DNA from: Microlunatus phosphovorus NM-1
Lineage (GTDB): Bacteria > Actinomycetota > Actinomycetes > Propionibacteriales > Propionibacteriaceae
DNA: 64,000 bases
Direction of reading: 5' to 3'
Assembly: GCF_000270245.1 (NCBI RefSeq)
Contig: NC_015635.1
Span: 4,774,001 to 4,838,000, forward strand
The notes under the pieces: generated by a model
The model's input: the letters and a program-made list of their open reading frames with translations, nothing else
What the model was told of the DNA's origin: nothing
The model's database searches: none
Translations under genes and position numbers: made by a program
Shown here: in pieces, positions 17,736 to 26,334 of the stretch
Layout of the letters: each line of letters starts with the position of its first letter
Position numbering within the stretch: the stretch's first letter is position 1

Positions 17736-18338
17736 TCAGGACTCCTCGGACGCGGCGCCCTCGGCCTCGGCACCCTCGGCGGTCTCGTCCTCAGGCTCGC
17801 CGGTCGGCACGTTGGTGATGTTGACGATCAGGGTCTCGGCTTCGGCCTGGACGGTCGAACCAGCCGGCAGCTGCAGGTCGGCAGCGGTGATCTGGGTGCC
17901 GGCCTCGGCGCCCTCGACCGACACCACGATCTGCTGCGGGATATGGGTGGCTTCGGCCTCGATGGACACGGTCGGGGCGATGACGTCGACCAGGGTGCCG
18001 GCAGCGGCCTCGCCCTCGATCTCGATCTGCACCTCGACGGTGACCTTCTCGCCACGCCGGACCAGCACCAGGTCGACATGCTCGATGCTGTGCTTGATCG
18101 GATCCCGCTGCACCTGCTTCGGCAGCGCCAGCTGGGACTTGCCGTCGACGTCGATGGACAGCAGCGCGTTGGCCTGGCGCAGAGCCAGCAGGGTCTCGTG
18201 ACCCGGCAACGTGATGTGGACGGGATCGGTGCCGTGGCCGTAGAGAACGGCGGGAACCTTGTGGGCGCGGCGGATCCGGCGGGCAGCACCCTTACCGAAC
18301 TCGGTACGCAATTCGGCGGTGAGCTTGACCTCGGGCAC
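17736..18338 (-). CDS. rplY: 50S ribosomal protein L25/general stress protein Ctc
   Basis: 200 residues, the long TL5/Ctc form. The N-terminal 5S rRNA-binding domain runs KLTAELRTEFGKGAARRIRRAHKVPAVLYGHGTDPVHITLPG, followed by the beta-rich C-terminal domain and an acidic Ala/Glu tail (EDETAEGAEAEGAASEES). It binds 5S rRNA in the large subunit. GTG at 18338 has AAGGAG about 8 nt upstream. Coupled with pth. Confidence 0.95.
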   Translation of the reverse strand: MPEVKLTAELRTEFGKGAARRIRRAHKVPAVLYGHGTDPVHITLPGHETLLALRQANALLSIDVDGKSQLALPKQVQRDPIKHSIEHVDLVLVRRGEKVTVEVQIEIEGEAAAGTLVDVIAPTVSIEAEATHIPQQIVVSVEGAEAGTQITAADLQLPAGSTVQAEAETLIVNITNVPTGEPEDETAEGAEAEGAASEES

Positions 18339-18512
18339 GAACGGAACTCCTTGGACTGATGGATTCTGTAGCAAATGGCGACTGTCAGATTGGGCGCGCC
18401 TAGACCAGGAATTCGATCCACCTCGTCGATCACGGTCTGCATCGACCCTCGCCCAGGCAACCGGTCAACCTTAGCCCATCCGGCCCGGGACTGCCAGGCG
18501 GACGGACGAGCA

Positions 18513-18893
18513 CTACAGGGTGAAGGGCGGTTCCAAGTCGGGGAACATCGGGAAGTGGCGGACGTTGAGGGTCTGCAGGTCAGCACCGTGGTAGTCCGCG
18601 GTCGCGGCGATCAGATAGTCCGCAATCCCGATCCCGGAATGACCACGCGCATAGTTTCGCCTGAACTCACCGGCTCGTCGGGCGATCACTTCGGTGACCG
18701 GCTCAGCATGCAACGAGGCCAGCAGTGTCCAGACCTCGCGACGCTCACTGCTACGCATGCCGCCGATGAGTTCGGCGATCGTCACGACACTCACATGCAG
18801 CGGTGCCAAGTCACGCGCCGAACGCAACCATCGACGTGCCGCCTCGACCCCTCCCAGGTGAGCGATCAGCACATCCGTGTCGACCAGGATCAT
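18513..18893 (-). CDS. VapC-type PIN-domain ribonuclease toxin
   Basis: 126 residues. ILVDTDVLIAHLGG gives the first acidic pair, SVVTIAELIGGMR the conserved Glu, and GIGIADYLIAATADYHGADLQTLNVRHFPMF the third and fourth Asp positions with the typical T-N-x-x-HF ending of PIN toxins. Its ATG overlaps the end of the antitoxin gene by four bases. It is not closely similar by eye to the VapC at 3835, so the two modules are independent. Confidence 0.88.
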   Translation of the reverse strand: MILVDTDVLIAHLGGVEAARRWLRSARDLAPLHVSVVTIAELIGGMRSSERREVWTLLASLHAEPVTEVIARRAGEFRRNYARGHSGIGIADYLIAATADYHGADLQTLNVRHFPMFPDLEPPFTL

Positions 18894-19162
18894 GCGTCGA
18901 CCCCAGCTGAGCCAACCTGCCAGATGCGCGCGAGATGCTCCTCGCGCGCGCCTGCCTCACGATCCGGAACATCGAACTCCGCCAAGACGCCGAACGAGCA
19001 GTCGATGGCGGCCAGATCCTCCGCAAGCCTGTCGTCGTTCCCGGCAAGCGCCCGGTCCAGCAGCCGCCTGATGACCTCGGCCCGCGACACGCCTTCCCCC
19101 GCCGCCAACCGATCGAGCGCCTCGGTCTGACGGTCTTCCAGGTAGATATTGGTCCGACGCAT
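18890..19162 (-). CDS. Ribbon-helix-helix antitoxin (VapB/CopG-like)
   Basis: 90 residues. RRTNIYLEDRQTEALDRLAAGEGVSRAEVIRRLLDRAL is a complete CopG-type ribbon-helix-helix domain; the C-terminal tail ending DREAGAREEHLARIWQVG should bind the toxin. ATG at 19162 was chosen because the fold starts there and a consensus TATAAT ends 7 nt before it. Confidence 0.85.
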   Translation of the reverse strand: MRRTNIYLEDRQTEALDRLAAGEGVSRAEVIRRLLDRALAGNDDRLAEDLAAIDCSFGVLAEFDVPDREAGAREEHLARIWQVGSAGVDA

Positions 19163-19169
19163 ACACCAC

Positions 19170-19175
19170 ATTATA
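19170..19175 (-). promoter_or_regulatory. -10 box TATAAT of the second vapBC, leaderless
   Basis: On the minus strand a perfect TATAAT is followed by 7 nt and then the vapB ATG. No Shine-Dalgarno sequence fits between them, so the message is probably leaderless. Confidence 0.6.
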
Positions 19176-19249
19176 CGCCGCATTCCGACCACCATGTCGG
19201 GCGCGCGTAGCCGGACGAATGGGAGTGCGGTGCATGGATGAGGTTCATC

Positions 19250-19304
19250 CACTGGTGCGCAGGGGTTGCTTCAAGTCACTCGAAGCCACCGCAGCGCACC
19301 AGTG
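19250..19304 (-). terminator. Hairpin downstream of the response regulator
   Basis: CACTGGTGCGC (19250-19260) pairs perfectly with GCGCACCAGTG (19294-19304), and an inner GGTTGCTTC / GAAGCCACC stem has one mismatch. It follows the stop of the minus-strand regulator at 19380 and lies before the divided vapBC promoter, as expected for an operon-end terminator. Confidence 0.55.
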
Positions 19305-19379
19305 AGTGAGCACTCACTTCAGCATCGGCGAACACCCTCCGCATTGCAGGAGGCAGGGACAGAAGACTCGCCGCCGCGC

Positions 19380-20045
19380 CTATGGCTCGATCAGGCCGGC
19401 ACGGATGGCGTACCGGGTGAGTTGGGTACGGTCGCGCATCCCGAGTGTGGCGAGGATGTTCGCCCGGTGCCGCTCGACGGTCTTGACGCTGATGGTCAGG
19501 GCCGAAGCGATCTCCTTGGAGGAATAGCCTTCGGCGATCAGCTTGACGATCTCGGACTCCCGCGGGGTCAGTTGGGCCTTGGGCAGCCGCTCACCGGAGC
19601 GGAGTCGATCGAGATAGGTACGGATCAGGGTGCTGGTGACCCCGGGATAGAGGAACGGCTCATCGCGCATCGCACCGCGGCAGGCTTCGACCAGGTCCCG
19701 GTCGGCGACCGATTTCAGGACATAGCCGCCGGCCCCGACCTTCAACGATTCGAAGAAGTACTGCTCGTTGTCGTGCATGGACAAGATCAGGATCCGGATC
19801 CGGGGCCAGCGCCGGGAGATCTCCCGGGCCGCCTGCAGCCCGGTCATCCTCGGCATCGCCACATCGAGCACGGCGAGATCGACCTCGAGCTGCCGCAACA
19901 GCTCGACCGCCTCAGCACCGTCTCCGGCCTCCGCCACGACCTCGAAATCGGACTCCGCGTCCAGGATCAGCCGGACCCCGCGACGCACCAGCACATGATC
20001 GTCGGCCAGCAGCACCCGCGCCACCGCCTTCTCCGAACCCGTCAT
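19380..20045 (-). CDS. NarL/FixJ-type response regulator
   Basis: 221 residues. Receiver domain: RVLLADDHVLVRRGVRLILDAE, phospho-acceptor Asp in DLAVLDVAMPRMTG, LILSMHDNEQYFFESLKVGAGGYVLKSVAD. LuxR helix-turn-helix: LTPRESEIVKLIAEGYSSKEIASALTISVKTVERHRANI. Phosphorylated by the adjacent histidine kinase, it would regulate transcription. It overlaps the kinase gene by four bases and closes a set of kinase, transporter and CBS genes; the transporter may be sensor-linked or a target. Confidence 0.92.
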   Translation of the reverse strand: MTGSEKAVARVLLADDHVLVRRGVRLILDAESDFEVVAEAGDGAEAVELLRQLEVDLAVLDVAMPRMTGLQAAREISRRWPRIRILILSMHDNEQYFFESLKVGAGGYVLKSVADRDLVEACRGAMRDEPFLYPGVTSTLIRTYLDRLRSGERLPKAQLTPRESEIVKLIAEGYSSKEIASALTISVKTVERHRANILATLGMRDRTQLTRYAIRAGLIEP

Positions 20046-21079
20046 GACCCAGCTCTCTCGGCCACCTGCGAGGGCACCAGCAGCCGGAGCTCCGTGCCGC
20101 CACCGACCCGGGGACGGATGCTCAGCTGGCCGTCGATCATGGCCGCCCGCTCGCGCATTCCGCGGATCCCGGACGCCGGCACGATCCGGTCGGCACCGAT
20201 GCCGTCGTCAGCGACCCGGAGCGCGACTGCGCTGCCCTGCCGGGACAGCGACAGCTCGACCAGGTGCGCATGGGCATGCCGGGCCACATTGGTGAGCGCC
20301 TCCTGCGCGACCCGATAGACGACCAGCTCGACCTCGGGCGACAAGTCCGGCAGCCCGGGCGCGAACCCCTTGTGCACCTCGATCTTGCTGTACGCGTGGA
20401 ACTCGGACGTCAGCGCAGTCAGCGCACTGATCAGCCCGAGATCCTCCAGCAGCCCCGGCCGCAGTCGGCCCGCGATCCGCCGCACCTCCTCCAGGCTGGT
20501 CCGGGTGGTCTCCTGCGCCGAACGGATCTCCTCGCCGAGCTCCGGCGGCGCGGCATCAAGTGCTCGTCGGAGCCCGAGCAGCACCACCGTCAGGCTCTGC
20601 CCGACCTCGTCGTGCAACTCGGTGGCGACCCGTTGCCGCTCGGCCTCCTGAGCCTGCAGCGCCCGGCGGGTGCTGGCTGCGCGCTCGGCCTCCAGCCGGT
20701 CCAGCATCGAGTTGAAACTCGCGATCAGCTCGACCACCGGGCCGTGTCCGCGGACCCGCAGGCGTTGCCCCGGCTCCAGCAGATCGATGCTGGGCATGGT
20801 GGCACTCAGCTGATCCAGTGGCGCCAACACCGAGCGGAGCAGTGCGGCGTTGGCCACCAGGATCGCCAGCAGCCCAACCACGAGCACGACGATCTCCGAC
20901 ACCACCGCCCGGGAGGACACCGTGGCCGGCGTGACCACCAGCGCCAGCGTCCCAAGCGCGAACAGGCCTCCGTTGATCAGGCACACCCGCCAGTAGAGCG
21001 GCAACCGCGACAGCACAGCCATCGCGCCAGCGTAGAGGCCGTCGTGCTCCCGTTCGGCGGCCAGCACCAGTGCAACCAT
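20042..21079 (-). CDS. Membrane sensor histidine kinase (HAMP, HisKA_3, HATPase)
   Basis: 345 residues. Two membrane helices (VCLINGGLFALGTLALVVT and VVLVVGLLAILVANAALL) frame almost no extracellular loop. HAMP follows (SVLAPLDQLSATMPSIDLLEPGQRL), then the HisKA_3 box ERQRVATELHDEVGQSLTVVLLGL with the phospho-His, and the N box VAQEALTNVARHA with G1 VADDGIG. With such a small sensor part it may read the membrane or the neighbouring transporter. ATG 21079 lies 9 bases after the transporter stop; an internal ATG at 21022 is an alternative. Confidence 0.9.
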   Translation of the reverse strand: MVALVLAAEREHDGLYAGAMAVLSRLPLYWRVCLINGGLFALGTLALVVTPATVSSRAVVSEIVVLVVGLLAILVANAALLRSVLAPLDQLSATMPSIDLLEPGQRLRVRGHGPVVELIASFNSMLDRLEAERAASTRRALQAQEAERQRVATELHDEVGQSLTVVLLGLRRALDAAPPELGEEIRSAQETTRTSLEEVRRIAGRLRPGLLEDLGLISALTALTSEFHAYSKIEVHKGFAPGLPDLSPEVELVVYRVAQEALTNVARHAHAHLVELSLSRQGSAVALRVADDGIGADRIVPASGIRGMRERAAMIDGQLSIRPRVGGGTELRLLVPSQVAERAGS

Positions 21080-21088
21080 GACCGAGCC

Positions 21089-22375
21089 TTACGTGAAGTA
21101 GCGCAGGGCCACGTACACCCAGGCCATGAAGGTGCTGAGCAGGGTCACGACGATGCCCTTCCGGGTGAACTCCCAGAACGTGATGGCATGACCGGCGCGT
21201 CCGGCGATGCCGATGCCGACCACGTTCGCGCTGGCCGCCACCGCCGTGCCGTTGCCGCCGAAGTCGGCGCCGAGGGCGAACGCCCACCACAACGCCCCAC
21301 CGGCGGCCGGATCGGTGCCCTGGGAGACCAGATCCTCCACGATCGGGGCCATGGTGGCCGCATAGGGGATGTTGTCGAAGAACGCACCCAGAATGGCCGA
21401 GCCGAACAGCAGCGCGGTGGCGGCGGCGAAGTAGTCATGGCCGACGATGCCGACCGCCCAGTCCCCGATGGCCTTGATCACCCCGGTGTGGACCAGACCG
21501 CCGACCATCACGAACAGACCGGCGAAGAACACCAGGGTCGGCCACTCGACCTCGGGCACGATGTCGTAGATGTCGCTCCGGGTCACCAGAACCATCACCA
21601 GCGCGCCCACCAGGGCGACGATCGACGGTTCCAGGTGCAGGACCGTGTGCAGCACGAAACCGAGGATCACGAACGCCAGCACGACCAGGCACTTGACCAG
21701 CAGCTTCGGGTCGGTGATCGCCCGCTTCTCCTGCAGCGCCATCACCGCGCTGGCATACCGCGGGTTGTACTGGAAGTCCTTCCGGAACAAGAACCTGGCG
21801 AAGAGCACGAACACCACGAAGACGACCATCACGATCGGCGCCATGTGGATCAGGAAGTCGTTGAAGCTGAGCCCGGCCCGACTGGCGATGATGATGTTGG
21901 GCGGATCGCCGATCAAGGTCGAGGCACCGCCGATGTTGGAGGCGAGGATCTCGGCGATGATGTACGGCTGCGCGCGAATGTGCAGCCGGTCGCAGACCAC
22001 GATCGTGACCGGTACGACCAGCATGATGATCGTGACGTTGTCCAGGATCGGCGAGGCGATGGCCGTGATCAGCATCAGCATGACCATCAGTCGATAGGGC
22101 TTCCCCTGCGACTTCTTGGCCGCCCAGATGCCCAAGTACTCGAACAGACCGGTCTGCTTGATCACCCCGACGATGATCATCATGCCGAGCAGCAGGAAGA
22201 TGACGTTCCAGTCGATCCCCTCGTGCTCGGAGAAGAACACCTCTGAGCCGGGCACGATGCCGGTGACGACCATCAAGGCGGCCGCGATCAGCACGACCTT
22301 CACCTTGTCGACGCGCTCGGTGGCGATGAACACGAACGCGACGATGAAGATTGCCAGCGCCAGTGCGGCCTGCAT
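21089..22375 (-). CDS. ArsB/NhaD-family ion transporter
   Basis: 428 residues, about 11-12 membrane helices. The sequence DWNVIFLLLGMMIIVGVIKQTGLFEYL, the helical hairpin NIGGASTLIGDPPNIIIASRAGLSF and the second repeat GALWWAFALGADFGGNGTAVAASANVVG are characteristic of the ion transporter superfamily group with ArsB, NhaD and the P/Pink-eyed-dilution proteins. Substrate could be Na+/H+, arsenite or an organic anion; the sequence does not decide. It is followed by kinase and regulator genes and preceded by a 167 bp near-palindrome and a CBS gene. Confidence 0.85.
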   Translation of the reverse strand: MQAALALAIFIVAFVFIATERVDKVKVVLIAAALMVVTGIVPGSEVFFSEHEGIDWNVIFLLLGMMIIVGVIKQTGLFEYLGIWAAKKSQGKPYRLMVMLMLITAIASPILDNVTIIMLVVPVTIVVCDRLHIRAQPYIIAEILASNIGGASTLIGDPPNIIIASRAGLSFNDFLIHMAPIVMVVFVVFVLFARFLFRKDFQYNPRYASAVMALQEKRAITDPKLLVKCLVVLAFVILGFVLHTVLHLEPSIVALVGALVMVLVTRSDIYDIVPEVEWPTLVFFAGLFVMVGGLVHTGVIKAIGDWAVGIVGHDYFAAATALLFGSAILGAFFDNIPYAATMAPIVEDLVSQGTDPAAGGALWWAFALGADFGGNGTAVAASANVVGIGIAGRAGHAITFWEFTRKGIVVTLLSTFMAWVYVALRYFT

Positions 22376-22389
22376 CAGCGCCCCCGGCC

Positions 22390-22556
22390 TAGGAGGGTCG
22401 TGTTGAACGGCGGCCGTAGCGAGCAGGCGCCCGAGCGCGTGCCGGACAAGGCGTCGGAGGAGTCGGATAGCGGGGTTCTATCCGCGACGACGACAACGCA
22501 GTCCGGTGCGTGCTCGGGTGCCGCGCAGTAGGTCGTCGTTTGACACGACCCTCCTA
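22390..22556 (+). ncRNA. 167 bp near-perfect palindrome, candidate structured RNA or MITE
   Basis: Outer stem: 22390-22415 against 22531-22556, 26 pairs, of which the terminal 14 (TAGGAGGGTCGTGT / ACACGACCCTCCTA) are exact. Second stem: 22426-22447 against 22501-22522, 22 pairs. Apical stem: CGGATAG / CTATCCG around a CGGGGTT loop. In the two long stems every non-Watson-Crick position (about eight) is G-T on the plus strand, none a true mismatch. That bias suggests selection for pairing as a plus-strand RNA or single strand. It sits 14 bases upstream of the minus-strand transporter start. No open reading frame occupies it. Confidence 0.6.
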
Positions 22557-22637
22557 CTGGTTGCAGCTCGGATGCGAACCGGGTTGGCGCGTCAGATCTG
22601 GATTCGATCCCGAGGCCGATCCTGGGACCGCGTACGG

Positions 22638-23096
22638 TCAGCCAGTCGTGTCGGGCAGATCGAGATGGATCAGCAGCGCACTGAGCGTGATGCAGCCGGA
22701 CAGCCGGCCGTCCGGCGCTACGACGGCCACCAGTGGGCTGTGCATCCGGGCCATCACGCCGGCCACCTCGAGCAGCGTCGCGTCGGCTTGGACGGCGACC
22801 TTCTTCGAGGGCTGCGGCGGCAGACAGTCGCTGACCGTACGGTGCTCCAACTCCTGCCAGAAGAGGTCGGCATGGGCCTCGTCGATGGTCCTGGCCAGCG
22901 CAGGATCGCGCTGGTAGGTCTGCGCCACGATCATCCGCAACACCTGGCTGCCGGGCAGCACAGCTCGTGGATGGGACGCCCGATCGACCACGATCAGACC
23001 CGGCAGTTGCCGATCTGCCATGATCTTGACCGCCCTGGTGACAGGATCGTCCAGGGTGACCGTCGGAACCTCGACCGCGATGTCGCTCGCCTGCAT
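22638..23096 (-). CDS. CBS-domain pair protein
   Basis: 152 residues. Two CBS units: ASDIAVEVPTVTLDDPVTRAVKIMADRQLPGLIVVDRASHPRAVLPGSQVLRM and RTVSDCLPPQPSKKVAVQADATLLEVAGVMARMHSPLVAVVAPDGRLSGCITLSALLIHL. CBS pairs bind adenosine nucleotides and often gate transporters. Location upstream of the ArsB/NhaD-like gene on the same strand makes it a candidate regulator of that transporter, as an inference from context. The ATG at 23096 starts the first CBS strand. Confidence 0.85.
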   Translation of the reverse strand: MQASDIAVEVPTVTLDDPVTRAVKIMADRQLPGLIVVDRASHPRAVLPGSQVLRMIVAQTYQRDPALARTIDEAHADLFWQELEHRTVSDCLPPQPSKKVAVQADATLLEVAGVMARMHSPLVAVVAPDGRLSGCITLSALLIHLDLPDTTG

Positions 23097-23302
23097 GCCA
23101 CCTATCCTCCGCGCATAGGCCAACCGGTGCCCAGGATACGTTGCGCGCCGGGCCGCCGCCGCGGACGCGAGAGCTTGCCACGATAGCCACCTCCGCCTCG
23201 ACGCTCGTCACGGATTCGGCGTGCTCACCGATCCATTCAGCAGTCTCACCGCAGCGACCGGCTCGAGACCATCCGTGCTAGACCCCACTTCTGCGTCGTA
23301 CA

Positions 23303-23315
23303 GTCCCCTGGGGAC
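23303..23315. promoter_or_regulatory. Palindromic operator GTCCCC-T-GGGGAC in the padR promoter
   Basis: The 13 bp palindrome overlaps a TACAGT -10-like box (23299-23304) and lies 36 bases before the padR ATG. The same palindrome is found at the promoter of the convergent 26.7 kb operon, which points to PadR as the binding protein. Confidence 0.6.
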
Positions 23316-23351
23316 AACCTGTCCTCTGACAGTCGAGTGTCAAGGAGAGCC

Positions 23352-23996
23352 ATGCCGACCGCCAAGGCGCTGACGTCCACGTCGTACGCGATTCTCGGGC
23401 TGCTGGCCGTGAAACCGTGGACGACCTACGAACTGGCCAAGCAGGTCGACCAGACGCTGAGCCGCTTCTGGCCGCGAACCCGCAGCAAGCTGTTCGAGGA
23501 GCCGAAGAAGCTGGCTGCGGCCGGGCTGGCGGAGGCAACGGCAAGCGCCACGGGTCGGCGACGGAGCACGGTGTACTCGATCACCCCTGCGGGTCGCACG
23601 GCCCTCGCCCGCTGGCTGACGCAGGAGTCAGTCCCACCGTTGTTCGAGTCCGAGCACCTGCTGAAGGTGTTCTACGCCGAGAACGGCACCACCGAGGACG
23701 TCCGGGCCACGTTGGCGGGCCTGCGATCTTGGGTGGTCGAGCAGTCCAGGCCCAACGTCGAGGTCGGCTCCCGCTATCTCGCCGGGGTGGGCGCCCATCC
23801 GGAGCGGCTGGCCACTCTGGTGCTGACCGGCCGGTTCCTGGACGACTATCTGGAGCTGCTCGACCGCTGGGCCGCTTGGGCCGAGGAGGTCGTCGCCCAA
23901 TGGCCCGACGATCCGGCCGCGGCCCAACCAGATCTGGCGTCGTTGCAGGCCACAGTCGAGCAGGCGCGGGAGCGAGTCGAGCGAGCAGCCGGCTGA
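23352..23996 (+). CDS. PadR-family transcriptional regulator
   Basis: 214 residues. The N-terminal winged helix begins TSTSYAILGLLAVKPWTTYELAKQVDQTLSRFWPRTRSKLFEEPKKLAAAGL and includes the wing RRRSTVYSITPAGRTALARWL; a C-terminal helical dimerisation domain follows (ERLATLVLTGRFLDDYLELLDRW). PadR proteins usually repress detoxification or efflux genes and lose DNA when they bind an aromatic or hydrophobic ligand. ATG 23352 follows AAGGAG by 4-5 nt. Its likely targets are itself and the SemiSWEET / FAD oxidase / NmrA operon, which share the GTCCCC-N-GGGGAC palindrome. Confidence 0.9.
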   Translation: MPTAKALTSTSYAILGLLAVKPWTTYELAKQVDQTLSRFWPRTRSKLFEEPKKLAAAGLAEATASATGRRRSTVYSITPAGRTALARWLTQESVPPLFESEHLLKVFYAENGTTEDVRATLAGLRSWVVEQSRPNVEVGSRYLAGVGAHPERLATLVLTGRFLDDYLELLDRWAAWAEEVVAQWPDDPAAAQPDLASLQATVEQARERVERAAG

Positions 23997-24043
23997 GTCC
24001 TGGTCGGGGCCGCTGGACCCGACTCGAGCAGGGATCCGAGCGG

Positions 24044-24865
24044 TCAGGCCGACCGGCTCCCGACATCGGATCGATGCTCAGCGGGAACGACCCGGGCCAG
24101 GAAACGCACCAGACTGCCCGGCCTGCAACCCGTCAACCGCTGCACTTCGGTGGTGACCTCACGCTGGGCGCCCGCCCGCAGCTCAGTGAAGACATGGGAG
24201 ATCTGTGCGGCGGCGAAGGCCGGTAGGCCGTTGGCGATCATCGCCGGCACGGCCTGCTCCGGCGGCACATCGACGAAGGCCACCTCGCGGCCGACCACGG
24301 CCGTGAGCGCGGCGGCCACCTCGGCGAAACCGATCGCCGCCGCTCCCGTCAGTTCGTAGCAGCCCGGCGGGACCGCGTCGAGCAAGCCCGCGGTCGCGCA
24401 AGCGGCGACGTCGGCCGGGTCGATCATCGCGACCCGCGCATCGCCGGCCGGCACCGGCAGCACGCCGTGGTCGCGTACGGTGTCGAGCTGGCCCAGCAGA
24501 TTGGCCATCGAGAAGCCCGGCCGCAGGACCACGGCTGGGACGTCGAGGTCGGCGAGGTGCCGCTCGATCTGCGCGTGCCAGTCCCAGAAGGCGACTCGCG
24601 ACCCCAGCCGCGCGCCCCGCGCCGACAGCTTCACGATCCGGCCGATGCCCGCCGCAGCAGCGGCGTCGACGACTGCACACTCGTACGCCACCTGCTCTCC
24701 GACGTTGGGACAGGCCAGAAAGACGGCATCGACGCCACTCAGCTGGGGAGCGATGGGTCGAGACCGGTCGTGGACGCGGACCTGCGTCCTTCGGTCGAGG
24801 AGCTGCGGCACGAGATGCCGGCCGACGGTGCCGGTGGCAGCGGTGACGAGGACTGTGCTGTTCAT
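24044..24865 (-). CDS. NmrA-like NAD(P)-binding protein
   Basis: 273 residues. The Rossmann opening STVLVTAATGTVGRHLVPQLL (GxxGxxG) is followed by AVFLACPNVGEQVAYECAVVDAAAAAGIGRIVKLSA and the substrate region VVLRPGFSMANLL. Members act as NADP sensors or atypical short-chain reductases (quinone oxidoreductase QorB-like). It overlaps the FAD oxidase gene by four bases and is the last gene of a three-gene operon that runs tail-to-tail against padR. Confidence 0.85.
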   Translation of the reverse strand: MNSTVLVTAATGTVGRHLVPQLLDRRTQVRVHDRSRPIAPQLSGVDAVFLACPNVGEQVAYECAVVDAAAAAGIGRIVKLSARGARLGSRVAFWDWHAQIERHLADLDVPAVVLRPGFSMANLLGQLDTVRDHGVLPVPAGDARVAMIDPADVAACATAGLLDAVPPGCYELTGAAAIGFAEVAAALTAVVGREVAFVDVPPEQAVPAMIANGLPAFAAAQISHVFTELRAGAQREVTTEVQRLTGCRPGSLVRFLARVVPAEHRSDVGSRSA

Positions 24866-26334
24866 GAGTGGGGCCTTTCGGGTGGTAGTGGCCGACCGAA
24901 GCGGAACACATCGGTCGGGTCGTAGTGGCGTTTGAGGCCGCGGAGGCGCTCCCGGTCCGCGGGCCGGTAGGCGGCTCGGATGCGCGCCGGCGTGGCGGCG
25001 TCCAGGTCGAGGAAGTTGAGGTAGGTGTCGCCGGTGGCGTGACGCTCCATCCGGTCCGCGAGCGCAGTCAGATGCGAGCGGACCCTGGTCTGCTGATCGG
25101 GGTCAGCGGTGACCCCGATCGCGTTCAGGCTGAAGCGGGCTGTCGTGTGAGCCATCGGGCTCAGTGCTTCCGGCGAGCCGGACAGGGCACCGCCGAGTTG
25201 TCGTACTTCGGTCATCACCAGCGGCCAGGCCGCCTCGGCGCCGGCGAACTGGACGAGGTCGTCGATGGCCTCCGGTGTCAGGTCGGCCAGCAACTCATGA
25301 TGGCCACGAGCCGGCAGCGGGTCGACCGGATCGGCGCTCACCTCGGCCAGCCGATTCGTCGGCAGCGGTGCGAAGGTGTCGACCGTGGCCGGCCCGAGAG
25401 CGGATCGAGCCTCGTCGACGAGGCGGCGGCCCTGGGCGAGATCGCCGCAGTAGGCACCTCGCAGGGCTGCCCAGACCTGGCCGCGCAGTGGCTCCGGCAC
25501 GGCCGGGATTGGCGGGAACCTGCGTACGGTCACCGCCGCGGTGAGCGCGTCGGGGGTACGGCGGCTCCAGTCCGCGAAAAAGGTCAGCAGCTCGCCGAGC
25601 CGTCGCTGGGGATAGAAGAGATTGCCGGCATAGACCATCGGCACCGGGTGGAGCGCGAACTCGAGGTGGGCGACGACGCCGAGATTGCTCAGGCCACCGG
25701 GCACCGCCCAGAACAGATCCGGATGGCGATGTCTGGAGACCGTGCGCACCCGGCCGTCAGCGGTGACGATCTCGGCTGCCGTCACCGAGTGCGCCGCCAG
25801 CCCGAAACGGCGTCCCAACCAGCCGAAGCCTCCGCCGAGCGTGTAGCCGACGGCGCCGACCGAGATGCTGGAGCCATGGAGACCGGCGAGCCCGTACGGC
25901 GCCGCCGCCTCGACCACGCTGCGCCAGCCGACCCCCGCTCCTACGCGCACCCGGCGGCGGTCGAGGTCGAGTTGCAGTCGCGTCAGGCGCGAGGTGTTCA
26001 CCAGCATGCCGCCGTCGCAGGGCCGAGCGATGCCGTGGCCAGTCGCCTGGACACCGACTCCGACGCCGGCACCGGCCGCCCAATCGATCGCCGCGCGAAG
26101 GTCGTCGGTGTCGGACGGCAGCACGACGACCGCCGGATGGTGGATCCCGTTGAGGTTCCAGGCTCTGACCGTGGCGGTGAAGCCTTCGTCGGAGGGCAGG
26201 TAGACCTCGCCGCGGATCGCGGCGCGCAGACGCCGTAGCCCGGCGAACGGGATCGCGGGTGCCGTAGTCGCCGGCGTGGAAGGTGCCGGCGTGGAAGGTG
26301 CCGACGTGGAAGGTGCCGGTGTGGACATGGTCAT
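24862..26334 (-). CDS. FAD-linked oxidoreductase with BBE domain
   Basis: 490 residues. After a low-complexity stretch of APST repeats come the PCMH FAD-binding domain (HHPAVVVLPSDTDDLRAAIDW, VQATGHGIARPCDGGMLVNTSRL, SVGAVGYTLGGGFGWLGRRFGL, DLFWAVPGGLSNLGVVAHLEF) and the C-terminal berberine-bridge segment YLNFLD with RLRGLKRHYDPTDVFRF. The His of TGHG is the usual covalent FAD site; the paired Cys position cannot be assigned. Enzymes of this class oxidise sugars or phenolic compounds. ATG at 26334 overlaps the SemiSWEET stop as ATGA. Confidence 0.88.
   Translation of the reverse strand: MTMSTPAPSTSAPSTPAPSTPATTAPAIPFAGLRRLRAAIRGEVYLPSDEGFTATVRAWNLNGIHHPAVVVLPSDTDDLRAAIDWAAGAGVGVGVQATGHGIARPCDGGMLVNTSRLTRLQLDLDRRRVRVGAGVGWRSVVEAAAPYGLAGLHGSSISVGAVGYTLGGGFGWLGRRFGLAAHSVTAAEIVTADGRVRTVSRHRHPDLFWAVPGGLSNLGVVAHLEFALHPVPMVYAGNLFYPQRRLGELLTFFADWSRRTPDALTAAVTVRRFPPIPAVPEPLRGQVWAALRGAYCGDLAQGRRLVDEARSALGPATVDTFAPLPTNRLAEVSADPVDPLPARGHHELLADLTPEAIDDLVQFAGAEAAWPLVMTEVRQLGGALSGSPEALSPMAHTTARFSLNAIGVTADPDQQTRVRSHLTALADRMERHATGDTYLNFLDLDAATPARIRAAYRPADRERLRGLKRHYDPTDVFRFGRPLPPERPHS

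Noticed and set aside
20264-22246. 660-codon plus-strand frame opposite the kinase and transporter
   Set aside because: A shadow frame; the minus-strand kinase and transporter are full and well matched to families.
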